A stretch of DNA of 64,000 bases, from assembly GCA_023159155.1 (NCBI GenBank), contig JAJNNX010000001.1, positions 434,001 through 498,000 of the forward strand. Reading direction: 5' to 3'. The translations under genes and the position numbers were made by a program. The stretch comes from Ustulina deusta (lineage: Eukaryota; Ascomycota; Sordariomycetes; Xylariales; Xylariaceae). How positions within the stretch are numbered: the stretch's first letter is position 1; every line of letters starts with the position of its first letter. This document shows positions 50,801-62,399 of this stretch, in pieces. Under the pieces are notes generated by a model. The model was not told where the DNA came from, did no database searches, and saw nothing but the letters and a program-made list of their open reading frames with translations.

Positions 50801-53800
50801 TTTTTTAAAAAAATATTATATATATGTTTTAGCAGTCTATACGCTTATTTTATTTTTCTAATTATTTAGTATGCTTTAATAAATATTTTACAGCATTATA
50901 TATTTATTATTTTTGCATACTTCCTAAATTTATTTAATAAAAAATTTATTCCTAAGTTATATATAATATTATTAAAAAGTCTTTAATAAATATTAATTTA
51001 GTATTTATATAATACTTTTTATATATTTTATATAAATATAGATTTTAAAAAAATAACTACTTAAAATAATATTGCAATATTAATTATATATAGTATATTT
51101 TAGTTCTTAATTTATATAATATTTATAACTACTTTATAGTTAAATTTATAGTTATTTTTAATTATAAACTTAAAATAATATAAAGTTTTATTATATATTT
51201 AATAATAATAATAAAACTTTTAGATTTTTTTTAAAATTAGCTGTTTAATTTTATATTTTATATAAATTAATATTTTATATAGTTTTTTTATACAAAAATA
51301 CTTAAAACGTTTATATAAGCGCTATAGTTTAACTTTAGTAAAATAGCTAGCTATTTTATATAAATAAATATTAAAAAAAAAGTAGCCCTATTTATATATA
51401 ATAAAAAAAGTACTTTTGTTCTTTTATATAATAATATTTTTTATATTATTAAAATAAGCTTTTAAGCAGTTTATATTTTTTAATAAAAATAAAAATAAAA
51501 TAAAAATATTTAATATATAAAAAATTATATAACTAATCTTATTATTAATTTTTATTATATTAATTAAAATTATTATATAACTTTTACTAAAGCTTACTTT
51601 AGTTATTCTAAATGTTTATATAATCTTTATATTAAAGTTCTTTTATATATATGCTTTTATTTATAGCTTTTTTACAATTAAAAACTTTAAAATACTTATA
51701 TTTTAAATAATACTTTAGTACTTTATATAATACTAGTTATTTAATATAAATTAATTTAAAAGCTAGTCTATTATTATTACTTAAATATTTTCTTAAATTA
51801 TATAATATATAAATATATTATTTATAATATATTATACTATATTTTTATTATATATATTAAAAAAATTTTTTTTTTTTTATTATATAAGTTTAAATAACCT
51901 TTATACTTAGCAAAATAAATAAAAAATTCTGCCAAAGTTAGTTTATTATTAAATATTATTTTGTATATATTAAAATATTAGCTTTTTATACAAGCCTTTT
52001 TTTAAAAAATATAGTTTATTAACTAATATTTTTTTTTCTAGCAAACAAAATATTTTTTATTTATATAAACATTTTTTTAAAAATAAATATTTATATAATT
52101 TTAGCTAAGGTATTATTTTTAAAAATTACAAAAGTATTATTTAGTACTTTTATATTGTACGGAGTAGCAATTAGTATAGTTATATTGCCTATTTATATAA
52201 TAAGTATTTTCTGCCTTTTATATAAAGTGTTTGTTCGATAGGTTGCCTTTAACTCGGAAGTACAAACAAAAATTAGAAAAAAAACCTTCGGACGTAAGTT
52301 TTTAGAAAATAAGTGCTATTTCAAATTTAAATATATTTCTATATACTTATATAATAGTTATACTAAAATATATTTTTTTTAAGTATTTTGCTTTAAGTAC
52401 TTTTTATATTTTTAATAGCTTATTAATTATAACTTTTAATACTTTATATAAAAAAAAGTTTTTTTTTTATTTATATACTTATATAAAAGTAATATTAATC
52501 CAGTCCGTTTAATACTAGTTATAGTTTATAATTATATTAAAATATAAATTTATAATATTATATGTTTTTTTTTATATATAATCGGAACTAATATAGTATA
52601 TATAATAATTTCTTATATAATTAGTTAAAATAACTAAAAATATTATATAGAACTATTTTTTTATAATTTCTATTTTGTAGCAAAAATTAATAAACTATTA
52701 TACTTTATTATAAAGCAAATTATATAGCTTTTTAAAATAGTTTTTTTTTTTTTGCTAAATCTTTAAAAATATTTAATATTTTATTACTAAAATAATCTTA
52801 TTTTAAATATTATATATAAATAAGATCTAAATACAAAATATAAGTATTTTTATATTTAATATTATATAAAATATTAATTATTTAAAAATTTATAAAAAAT
52901 ATTATAAAACTAAATATTTTATTATATATTAAAAATATAACATATTTTTAGCTTATATAGCTAGGTTATTAATTAGTATAAAAAATAAGTAGCGTTCTAT
53001 AATTAGAAATATTTCTTAAAAGTATATTTTTAATGCTTTATTATTATATAGTAATATATTGTTTTAAATTAAAAGTTTTTTTTAACTTTATATATAGAAG
53101 TTTTTTTAAAATTATGCCCTAGTTTTAAAAGTAAGCACTGCAAAACTATTCTATTATATAAAAAAGTTTTTACTATTATAGTTTTAACCAAAAAATTACT
53201 AACTTAAAATAAAAAACACTAGTAATATTTAAAATTATTATATAAAAAATTAAAGTTTATATACTAAAATATATTTGCTTTTTATAAATTATATAATATA
53301 GTTTTTTTTTAAACGTTTTATTAGCTTTTAATTTAAAATATTTTTTATATAAAATATATTATATATTTTTATAATAATCTTACTATTAATTAATTATAAT
53401 ATTTATAATCTAGCTAATTTAATATTTTTTATTAGTACTTTTTAAAAATTTTTTAGTTTATATAAAATTTAGCTATATTTAATATATAAATATATAGCTT
53501 ATATATTAATTTTTTTTTTAATTATTATATAAAAATTATATAAAATATTATTATATATACAAAAATTAATTGTTTTTTATATAGCAGCTAAAAAAATACT
53601 AATATACTTAATAATCTTTTTAGCTATAAACTTATATAAAAAGTTATTTAAAAATATTAAAAGTTATTTTTTAAAAGCTTTAGTATTTTTATATGTTTAT
53701 TTCTAATAGCCTTTATATGATTAGCTATTGTTTAATATATTTATAAATATAAAAAATAAAAATAAAAGGTTTAATTATAATATAAACTTTTGCGTAGTTC

Positions 53801-54019
53801 GTACAATAATAATTAAAAAATAGTACAATTGCGCGTTATTAATTACATTTTTATATAAAAGCTAAGCCAAAGTATAAACAAATAATTAATCTTTTTTTTT
53901 TATTAGCCTACTACCAAAAGAACTAAAGTATAATATAAAATACGCGGTCCGTACAACTAGGTTAAAATTCTATCTTTACTCTTGCTAATCTATATTCTTT
54001 AGCCGAAAATACTAATTAG

Positions 54020-54269
54020 TGTTAAGTAGCCAGGAAATACAATATTATACGTAACAAAAAAGTAAAATAAATAACTATATATATCGATCTATTTCTCTAA
54101 TTATCTGTACGAAAGTAATACTTTCGTACGGAGAATTCTTATATAGTAAAAGAATTCTGCATATATATACCGCCTACGCAATTGGACCAACAGCTAATTG
54201 CTAGTGTTATATAAATAATCTTATACGCAGTCAGCAGTAGCCTTGTGCGCAGTCAATACTATTACAACA
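54020..54269. repeat. Right LTR of R5
   Basis: 250 bp. It contains a perfect 9-bp inverted repeat with a 5-nt loop (gtacgaaag, 54107-54115; ctttcgtac, 54121-54129) followed by agaattct. Confidence 0.85.
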
Positions 54270-57216
54270 ATAAAAAATATAAAGCTTGTTTAGTAGTATA
54301 AAGAGATTAGTAGCTAAATAATAACTAAAAAAATATTTATATTAATATATTAGCAAAAAAATCTTTTAGAATATTAATAACTATTATTATTAAGTTTAAT
54401 TTAGAACTTAAGCAATATAATACTATAAATATTGTTATAAATATTAAATTAAATAAAAAGATTTATATATATATATTTTTAAGCTACCAAAAGCTAAATA
54501 TTATAGTTAAGCTATTGCAAGCTTTATATAAGCTCTAATAGTTTTTTTTGCTATAATAAAAAAAGCTTATTAAATTACTATAAAAAATAAGCTTTAAATT
54601 AATACTTTATAAACTTTATTGCTATTTTTTAAAAAGTGTATTTTTATTTATATATATTAATAATATAATTATAGTATATAAATAAAAAGCTAGAAAGCTA
54701 CAAATAAAGCAATTGTTATATTTAAAATATACTATAATTTTATTAAAAATAAGGACTTATAATAGTTTTTAAGTATTAAAATAATTAAAAATAAAAAAAA
54801 AAGGCTTTTTTTAGCTTTTATAGGCTTTTTATATTAAAAAGATCGCTAAGTTATAAAATATTATAGCTATAGTTTATATAACTATTTTAATAAAAGCTTA
54901 AAAGCTTTTTTTATATAAAAGGATTTTTATATTTGCTAGTATTAAGTATTATTAATAAAAAATAAGGTTAATTTTATATATTATAGTAATAATATGCTTA
55001 AATATAATATTTGGAGTTTTTAAGCTTATATAATTTAACTATAATTTTTTTTAAGTATTACTAAGCTACTAATAAGCTTTTATTATATTTATTTTTTATA
55101 TAATACTATATATTATAATTTAAAAATAAAAATAATTTTATAATAGCTAGCAATATATTTTTTATAAATAATATTTTTAATTAAAAAAGCTTTTAAGTTT
55201 ATATTATAAAGCTTTTTAAAGAAATAATTTGTTAATAAGTTAATAAATAAAATATAGTTATTATATTTATAACTAAAGTAAAGCTTTTAGTTTTAGCTTA
55301 AGTAGCTAAAAAAGTAATATTTATTAACTAGCTTATTAATAAGCTTAGGGTAGTACTATAAAATTAGTAAATATAAATATAATATAATAATTAGCAAATT
55401 ATAAAGCTTGTTATAAAAAAAGTAGCTTTATTATATATTAAACTATAATATATTAATATTTATAACTACTAACTATACTAAAAAGTTAAAAATAGAACTT
55501 TTATAGTAAAATATATACTTATTAATAATATAATTATTAATAAATTTATAAAAACTTTATTTATATTAAAATAAATAATTTTTTTAAAATAGCTTAGATT
55601 ATATAAACTTTTTAAATATAACTAAAAAGCTTAATAAAATATATTAATTTTTTAAAAAAAGATTAAAAATTTATTATTTAAAAAAAAGTTTATAAAATAA
55701 AATATTTAAATATTATTTAAATATAAATTATAAACTTATAACATATTAATAAAAAAATTATAAAGTATTTTTATATGTTTAAAGGGCCCTGGAGCTAATA
55801 ATATAAAAATTTAACTATTTTAAAAAGTACTAATCTTATTATAAAGTAGCAAAAAGTTTATAAAAAAAAATTTTTTTTTAAGTAATAAAAAAATAGTATA
55901 GTATAGATTATAGTCCGTAAAGCTTAAATAATAATATTACTAGTGCTTTTTATAAAAATATTTTAAAAATAATAAATATAAGGCTTAATATTAATAAAAC
56001 TATTTATAATTAGTATTTATTACTAATTATTAAAAAGCTTATTTATAAAAGCTTATATATATGTTTAAAAGTATATTATAAGTACTACAACCTATTACTA
56101 AGCGTTTTAATACAATTATTATCTAAGTAATTCTAAAAAATATTATAGGTATACTATAAATATAATATTTTTTAAAAAATCCCTAAAAATACTAGCTATA
56201 AATAAAAACTAGCTTGTTATAAAAGCAAAGCATAACTATAACTATAAAAAGTAATAGCAGTAAATATAGTACTCCAGCTACTAGAAGCTTAACTAGGTAA
56301 AACTAGCAGTAGTATAGGCATAACTAGAATAACTTAGCTAAAAGCTAAATAATAAGTACTAAACAAAACTAATAAAAAATTAGCTACTCTAAAAATAGTA
56401 GTAGTAATAGCAAGAGCTTAGTAAAAAAGTATTAAAAAAATAGTAGTAGTAGTAGTAGTAATAAAAATATAATATGCTAAAAGTTCTATAATAAATAAAA
56501 AACAAAATAAAAAATATATAAAAATATTATTACTATTTAATAATAATAATTTTAAACTAGTAATAAACTTATTAATTATTAATTTAAAAAATAGTTATAT
56601 ATTATATTTATAAATTTTAGCCTAGTTAAAAATGCTAGCTACTATAATTTAAGTAAAAAAAAAAGCAAAAAAAGTATTATAATAGTTTTTTTTATATATA
56701 TTAGTAAGCTTTTTACTAAATAATTTAAAGCTTTTTTAAAACTTATAATAAAAATATTTTTTTTAATAGTTAATAATATATTAATAAAAAATAATTTTAT
56801 AATTAAAACTAAAAAAAAAATTAATATAAAGCTTATTATAAAAAAATAGGGTGTTTAATATTTTAGTTCTAAAAACTTATTATAAAAATCTTATAAAAAC
56901 CAAAAAAAAAAACCCCCAAAAAAAAGCTCTAGTAATACTAACAATAAATTTATATATATTATATTTATAAATATATTTTTTTATAAACATTTTTGCTTAC
57001 TAAGTTATAAGCATATTTTTTTATAAATATTTTTGTTTATTAAGCTTACTATATTATATTTTAAATAATTGCTTAGTAATATATATAATATTTAAAACTA
57101 GTTTATATAATTATTTATATATTATTTATATTTTAATATTTATTTATAACTATTTTTATAGCTATAATAATATATATATAAAAAAAGTTACTAGAATAAT
57201 TTTTTTTAAAAGGATA

Positions 57217-57460
57217 TATTAGATTTGGCTTATAGCTAGTAGCTATAAAGAAAACTAATTAAGCATAAATAATAAGATTATTTAGTTATATAAGTGTTAT
57301 GGCTTAATAATGTGGCTTAGTAAGTATAGCTAGGCTATATTTACTAGTAAGCTTATAGATAAATATTTCATAAAGAAAAAATAGGACCTATAAGAAATAA
57401 TACAAAATAAGGCGATCTAAACATATATATGCGGTACGCTCTATAACACTAAATCTGACA
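57217..57460. repeat. Right LTR of R3
   Basis: 244 bp, ends aatctgaca. Its last base is the right edge of the AT-rich block; composition changes to ordinary sequence directly afterwards. Confidence 0.8.
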
Positions 57461-57465
57461 GTACT

Positions 57466-58159
57466 AAGAACCGAAATGTTGATGTAGTAGCGAATAATGT
57501 TATTAATGACATGTTTAAGAGTGGCAATATTTTCATTCGGCGCGGGGAGGTTTCGACTATCAGCTGGATCTGCACCACGTTGCTCCCCCATAGCCTGTTC
57601 ACTTCTATAATCAATAGTGACGCTGGCCTTCCCGATCTTGGGTAAATGGAGGACATATTTGTTGTTGAAGACTAGGTACACTAGGTGCTTTAACTGTCCT
57701 CATGAGGACGTGTTCATGTACTAATTCATACCTACCTTGTACCTGTATTAATATACTTAGGTATAATTACTAGTTACATTAATGCCTCGTCTCGCACAAC
57801 CCTGTGCCTTCCCGAGGATGGGATATTAGATCTAGCGATGCATTATTTTCTTCCACCATGAAGAGTGAGTCAAGTTAATTTTCTTGCAGCTCCGAGATAA
57901 GCAAACCCTCTCTTTTCTGTTCATGTTTTAATTTGCCGCCATGCTAATTAGATGACGCGGCGCTGCTCTCAACCAGGGTCAGGGGTTAACACGGGATTCG
58001 CCTGAACGCACTGACCCACGACACAACATGACGCGACGCGGTGTCTTTACCAATCTATTTATTTATTCGACACTTATTACTTTCATCATCTCACAAACCA
58101 GTTGTGTAACTTGCATCTCTACTCCCCATTCCTATTTATAACCTAAATATTAATTAAAG
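57466..58159. other. Intergenic: right flank of the nest and upstream region of the CHORD-like gene
   Basis: The first 10 bp (aagaaccgaa) complete the right L1 target duplication. A minus-strand frame (57681 down into the LTR) is open but unrecognised. Upstream of the gene at 58160 there is a CT-rich stretch and tatttataacc at about 58133, which could serve as a TATA element. Confidence 0.4.
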
Positions 58160-58908
58160 ATGTCTGTACAACCAAACAGAAACACTGTGACCATAGACGG
58201 TCTCCGCTCATCCCCGCCACCTGCACCTCCGGACGTCGTGAAGATTACAAATGCACCTGAAGACATCGTCCGTGCAGTCCTCATTGCCTTGTGCCATGAC
58301 CCCTTGCAGGAGCAGAAAGCCATGGCGTACTTCGCGAAGCTGGAAGGACTCAGATCAAAGCTGAACAGTGAAGGTATCAACGCCGGCGCTGGCACGGGAG
58401 CTGAGACTGGCGATGTCAATCTGGGCGAGAGTAATGAGGAAAGAAATGGTGGCAGGTGCACCAACGCAAAGGGATCGAATAAAAGGAGGGCTATTTCGGA
58501 CATCAGAATCTGTGAGCTCTGCAAGGAGCCTTTCCGTGAAGATGACAATCCCTCGGACGCTTGCCGACATCACCCAGGTTCGTCATCATATCTCCTTGGG
58601 CTTTTCTTCTTCTCCTCGGCTGTTGTTGTGTCTCTGCGATATTCACGCTATTTATCACGGTTTCTGTAATCTCCCATTAACGGCACATGGCGGCAGGTAA
58701 TCTGGACGTAAACGAGGAAGCTTCGGTATGGGAGGACTGGGAAGACTGGCGCGATGGTGACCAAGACTCGGAGGAGAGCAAGACGGAATACCCAGAGGGG
58801 TATATCTGGGATTGCTGTCAACGATCGGGTGAGAGTGCCGGGTGTGCTTTAGGATCGCACGAGGGGTCGTATAAGAAACCATATGCTCAGTCCATGATCC
58901 CTCAATAG
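58160..58908 (+). CDS. CHORD-like zinc-binding protein
   Basis: Two exons, 58160-58577 and 58697-58908, with a 119-nt phase-1 intron. They join P-G|N-L and give 209 residues. The N-terminal half is a Pro-rich start followed by a helical segment (ITNAPEDIVRAVLIALCHD ... AMAYFAKLEGL). The C-terminal half is a Cys/His array: ICELCKEPF, ACRHHPG, EDWEDWRDG, YPEGYIWDCCQRSG, GCALGSHE. The order CxxC-F-N-CxxHPG ... WxCC ... GCxxGxH resembles CHORD domains and is a layout I know from many uncharacterised ascomycete proteins. It presumably binds two zinc ions; partners are unknown. The splice sites are ag|gttcgt and cag|GT, and without splicing the domain would be cut after HHPG. Intact. Confidence 0.75.
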
Positions 58909-59877
58909 GACAGCAATTCTTGAAATGTCTTTCCGACGTAATAGCTTCACTTTAGTAATGTTAAATGTACTTTTAGAGAACAGGACTGGCGAGTTTGATC
59001 AAGCAAGTAGAAAAAGAATGTATGACCAATCAGACTAATTAGAACCGACCATTATCCACGGAGTTAATTCACTCTATTTCATTATATAATACGCTGCCCA
59101 CGGTTGGAGTCCTTAACTATGCCTATAAAAGGTCAAATTCAATAATTGCTTCGTATTGCGTTGAGATTCTTGTCTCGTCGTTTCTAATGAGGAACCCTTT
59201 TCTGACTCGACGAGGCCCTATTCATCGTCTTCTGGGTGATTAGGATCTATCCTTGCATGCGCAAGCTAGAACAATATTGTTATTTTGCGTTGGACCTACA
59301 AGCCTAACTTTAGGAGTTAGGTCGGATGGCTGATTTAATAGGTACACGTGCCGCTACTACTAACGACCACGCATTTAGGGAGGAAGAAAATTAATACTGC
59401 GGTGTCCGACAAAGTTCTGCTTCTGAAAATAGCCGGCATACGTCCGAGATGTTAGAGGATTTTAATAACTTATTCGCTATACGCCCGTATCTAGCATCTT
59501 AGTCTTTGCCCAAAACAAAGCATCCGTAAAGCTTGTGCTAGCATCCCGGAATTAAATATGTTGCGCCATTATGTCTCCTACGAAGGTACCAGAGGAAAGC
59601 CCCAAGAACTTCGTAAATAATCTTGCTCACTGTAATATTCTCAATGCATGAGACGTGAAAGCCCGCAATCCGCCCCAAATATACACTAGACGGTCATATC
59701 CACGAGCTACCTCGCCCGTGGTCGAAGATTTGGCTGCTAGGTATCGGAGAAAGACACAAGACGGACTGACGGGGTATACAAACTCACGAACCCCTTAAAT
59801 CACTTCGCTCTCTCGTATCTCATCCAGTGGACGCTCTGGCCATTAGGATCTTGCGCTAATTTCTAGGAAGCCTAATC
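58909..59877. other. Intergenic, nothing recognised
   Basis: About 970 bp of ordinary composition between convergent genes. I see no ORF, RNA gene or repeat that I can support. Confidence 0.5.
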
Positions 59878-61520
59878 TCACACGTGTCCGCTTTCTCCAC
59901 CATCTGCAGCGTGTTTGGACTGCATTGCCTTTAACTGGAGATGATAATCGAGATCCTCTACGCTATCCGAGGTAGCAAGGGTTGGCCCCCCACGCATTGA
60001 TCTTTGCATTGTGGAGCGATGAACATCACGGATGAACTTACGCATCCTTGAGAAGGTCGTGTCGCTCGGCGTGGGAGGAAGCTTAGAGGTGGGAGAGTGA
60101 TCTGAGGCAATGTGCGTCGAACTGTCACGCCCGCTGGGCTGAGGGCTTTGGCGAGGACTGCGTCGTTCCCTTACCCAGGAGCTGACGGATTTCCCTAGGC
60201 TGGTGAAACGACCGAAGAAAACGACAAATACAACTGGAATCGAGTGGCAGATAAGTGCGAGGTTGAGCTCCACCAGCCTATTCCGCGAATTAGTTTGAGG
60301 TTCTGACGCGTACGTGCTAATGTAGGATGCTGAAGCGACATAAGAGATAGATAGGCTTGCTGACGTGGTGGCGTAGACAGGAACTATAGTCCATGAGAAG
60401 TCAGATCGATCGAAGATCTTGGTGTTTTGTCTAATGATAAGGTTGGTCAACCCAGCGGCGACGGCCCTACAAGATCATGTAAGTGGACGTGATGTAGCGC
60501 GAAGGTCCTATCTCACAGAAACCCTGTCATGAATAAGACGCTCACTCCTATCTTCCTCTCCTTCGACATCCGTAGTTTCGGTACTTGGTGAAGTGGAATA
60601 AAAAGAGTGTAGAAGTCGGTGATGACGCTGAAATAAACAGCAACGGTGACCAAGTTGTCTGATAGACTGTCGCAGCGTTTGTGTAGCGAGGGGGCCAGCC
60701 AATTTCCGTGTTCAAATGGCCACGGGGCACACGCAATCAGGTCGGTAATAACAAAAGCAAAGCAAAAAAGAATGACTACCGCCATGCCAAACCAAATCAT
60801 ATATCTCACGTGGGTGACGGGGGAAAAGAGTCGAAGGTAAAACACGAAGAATGCTATTTTGATTGTAGCATTACTGATTCGAACGAGAACTGAGTCGGCG
60901 AGGGAACCCTGCGATCAGAAGTGTGTTAGCGCTAGGTAGATTCACTCGGGACATCGGGGTAAGAGCTATACTTTTCGGTATTCGACAAATTTCGATAGCG
61001 GCACATCCCAAAGGTGAATTCCGACAATTCCGCCCCCTGGGTAGTCAAGAACTACAGGTAGAAGAAGTCTTAGGGTACGAAAGAAAGAATAGAGCTATAA
61101 TTAGTTGAGTCTAGGAATAGCAGAACTGACGGTCAAGAATGAGAACCGAGTACAAGAGCGTGAGAATCTGAGGTAATATATATCAACATCAGCCTATACA
61201 GAGGTGTGGCCAAATGCTCCTCATCACGAGAAGAGGGCGGTCTCACAGTTGCGACTATGCAGAGCCCTGCGATATTACTGATTAGCTCATAAAATCATCA
61301 CACATATCAGGTGGAGAGCCATACAGTCATCTGTACCGAACGCACGGGTGCTTCTCAATCGTGTGTAGATTCGCAAGGAGATCGAAAGGACAACGAGAGC
61401 AGAAAGAACAGAAATGAGCACGATTAACTGGTAAGACCTCGACTCGGGGTTGGTGAAGTTGGAGGTTTGGCCGGGAGGCGGCAATCTCACTGGAGTGCTA
61501 TCCAGATACGCCGGATCCAT
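59878..61520 (-). CDS. SAT4-like integral membrane protein (fungal rhodopsin domain)
   Basis: Six exons fit one frame: 61520-61325, 61266-61247, 61167-61131, 61051-60972, 60908-60517 and 60466-59878 (437 aa). An optional seventh intron at 60364-60278 (87 nt, in frame, gtcagc...aatag) would give 408 aa and join VYAT to LVELNLALI. Family blocks in order: an MDPAYL start, first membrane helix LIVLISVLSALVVLSISL, RIYTRL, FGTDDWLCIVAT, PGGGIVGIHLWDVPLSKF, KIAFFVFYLRLF, the YMIWFGMAVVILFCFAFVI helix, MTGFLAVAAGLTNLIIR and LNLALICHSIPVVFVVF. This is the seven-helix rhodopsin-like family of ascomycetes (PF20684), often annotated as integral membrane protein or Pth11-like. Individual roles are mostly unknown. 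The tail is Ser/Pro-rich and cytosolic. Two very short internal exons (20 and 37 nt) are inferred from frame and motif continuity. Apparently intact. Confidence 0.8.
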
Positions 61521-62399
61521 AACGATGACGCTATCCCCGTGAAGGACTTTGGGCTGGAGAGTATAGGTTGAAATTCGATTCCGTGTGTTGTGGTTTCTGT
61601 GATGCAGGAAGCACTGTAAACCGTGTTTGCAGAAGCGGCAACTTTTAAGACGGCGAAGTAACACATGTACGCTGTGTGTATGTGATTACCCCGCCTCTCA
61701 GGGCAGATTGTGGTGTTAGGTAAAGATAAAACGATACGAAGAGGAAAGAATTCATTAGCAGCAATGCCGCCCGTGATAGTCCTCGAGAGCCTTGCCTCCA
61801 GTTTTGGTCTATTTGTACCTAACCATAACTACAGCAAGCGATGTAGGCATGATAACGCGTTATTAACAATGGCGTATCCGAAAAATCAGGTCGTGTTCTT
61901 GTTGATTTTCAAGGGCTGGACCGCATTAGTACTTAAGAATGTAAGAAAACCCCCATAGACCAGTGAAGGAAAAAAAACACGGAGCCACCAATATTATTAG
62001 AAATAATAAAGCATGCGACTGTGACGATGGTAGGTAAGGCAGATCCAATGGTAAAGATTGTGCAACTATTTGACGCATCCCTTCGCATTAGCATTGCCAG
62101 CGTTGTTTGCAGAAAGTACAACGACAATGTATGGATATTCCCAACCAAGACAACTCAAGTGTAGCCTTAATAATATTGTTTATTTACTTTTAGATACCAT
62201 ATATTTTGAGGTTGATATTACCATCAACGCCTTGAGATAGGCTTCACATGTTACACATGTGTAGATCTCTGCGCAGCAGAAAAAGACATACCAGTTGTTG
62301 GATTCTACGACGAACACTGCCTGAATCGAGGTGGTTGCTCCTTCTTCCACCTTACAAGTAAAAAAAAGTTTGGTGTACATGTTAGATCTGATGAATGCG
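61521..62399. other. Intergenic, nothing recognised
   Basis: This holds the promoter of the membrane-protein gene and the 3' region of the SDR gene. Frames of 60-82 codons occur on both strands without family features. Confidence 0.45.

Larger units (their letters stand above)
46995..54269 (-). mobile_element. R5: LTR retrotransposon of the R2 family, inserted in R3
   Basis: The LTRs at 46995-47244 and 54020-54269 are both 250 bp (TG...CA), with ataaa duplications at 46990-46994 and 54270-54274. Total length is 7275 bp. A pyrimidine tract follows the left LTR (ctagcttttttctttttt), implying minus orientation as in R2. The interior matches R2 over several kb, and the LTRs share short motifs with those of R2. 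The two are therefore related copies, which would make each a RIP partner of the other. The right LTR is much better preserved than the left. Pol domains are not readable. Confidence 0.8.
35361..57460. mobile_element. R3: LTR retrotransposon inserted in the right target duplication of L1, interrupted by R4 and R5
   Basis: The LTRs at 35361-35604 and 57217-57460 are both 244 bp. They begin tgttagattt and tattagattt, share tagctagtagctat, ggcttagtaagt and tagctaggctatattta blocks, and end aata and gaca. Without R4 and R5 the element is about 7.1 kb, a normal LTR-retrotransposon size. Flanks are atacc (35356-35360) and gtact (57461-57465), which match except for two transitions. Net interior pieces are 35605-36878, 44554-46994 and 54275-57216. 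No domain could be read with confidence, so family and strand are open. Confidence 0.65.

Noticed and set aside
15914..57460. Mitochondrial DNA insertion as an explanation for the AT-rich block
   Set aside because: LTR pairs, target duplications and pol domains show retroelements; no mitochondrial gene or tRNA was seen.
61247..61324. Alternative read-through of the 20-nt exon of the membrane-protein gene into the following intron
   Set aside because: The read-through frame is open but hydrophilic, and it lacks the second membrane helix and the PGGG segment that the spliced model restores.
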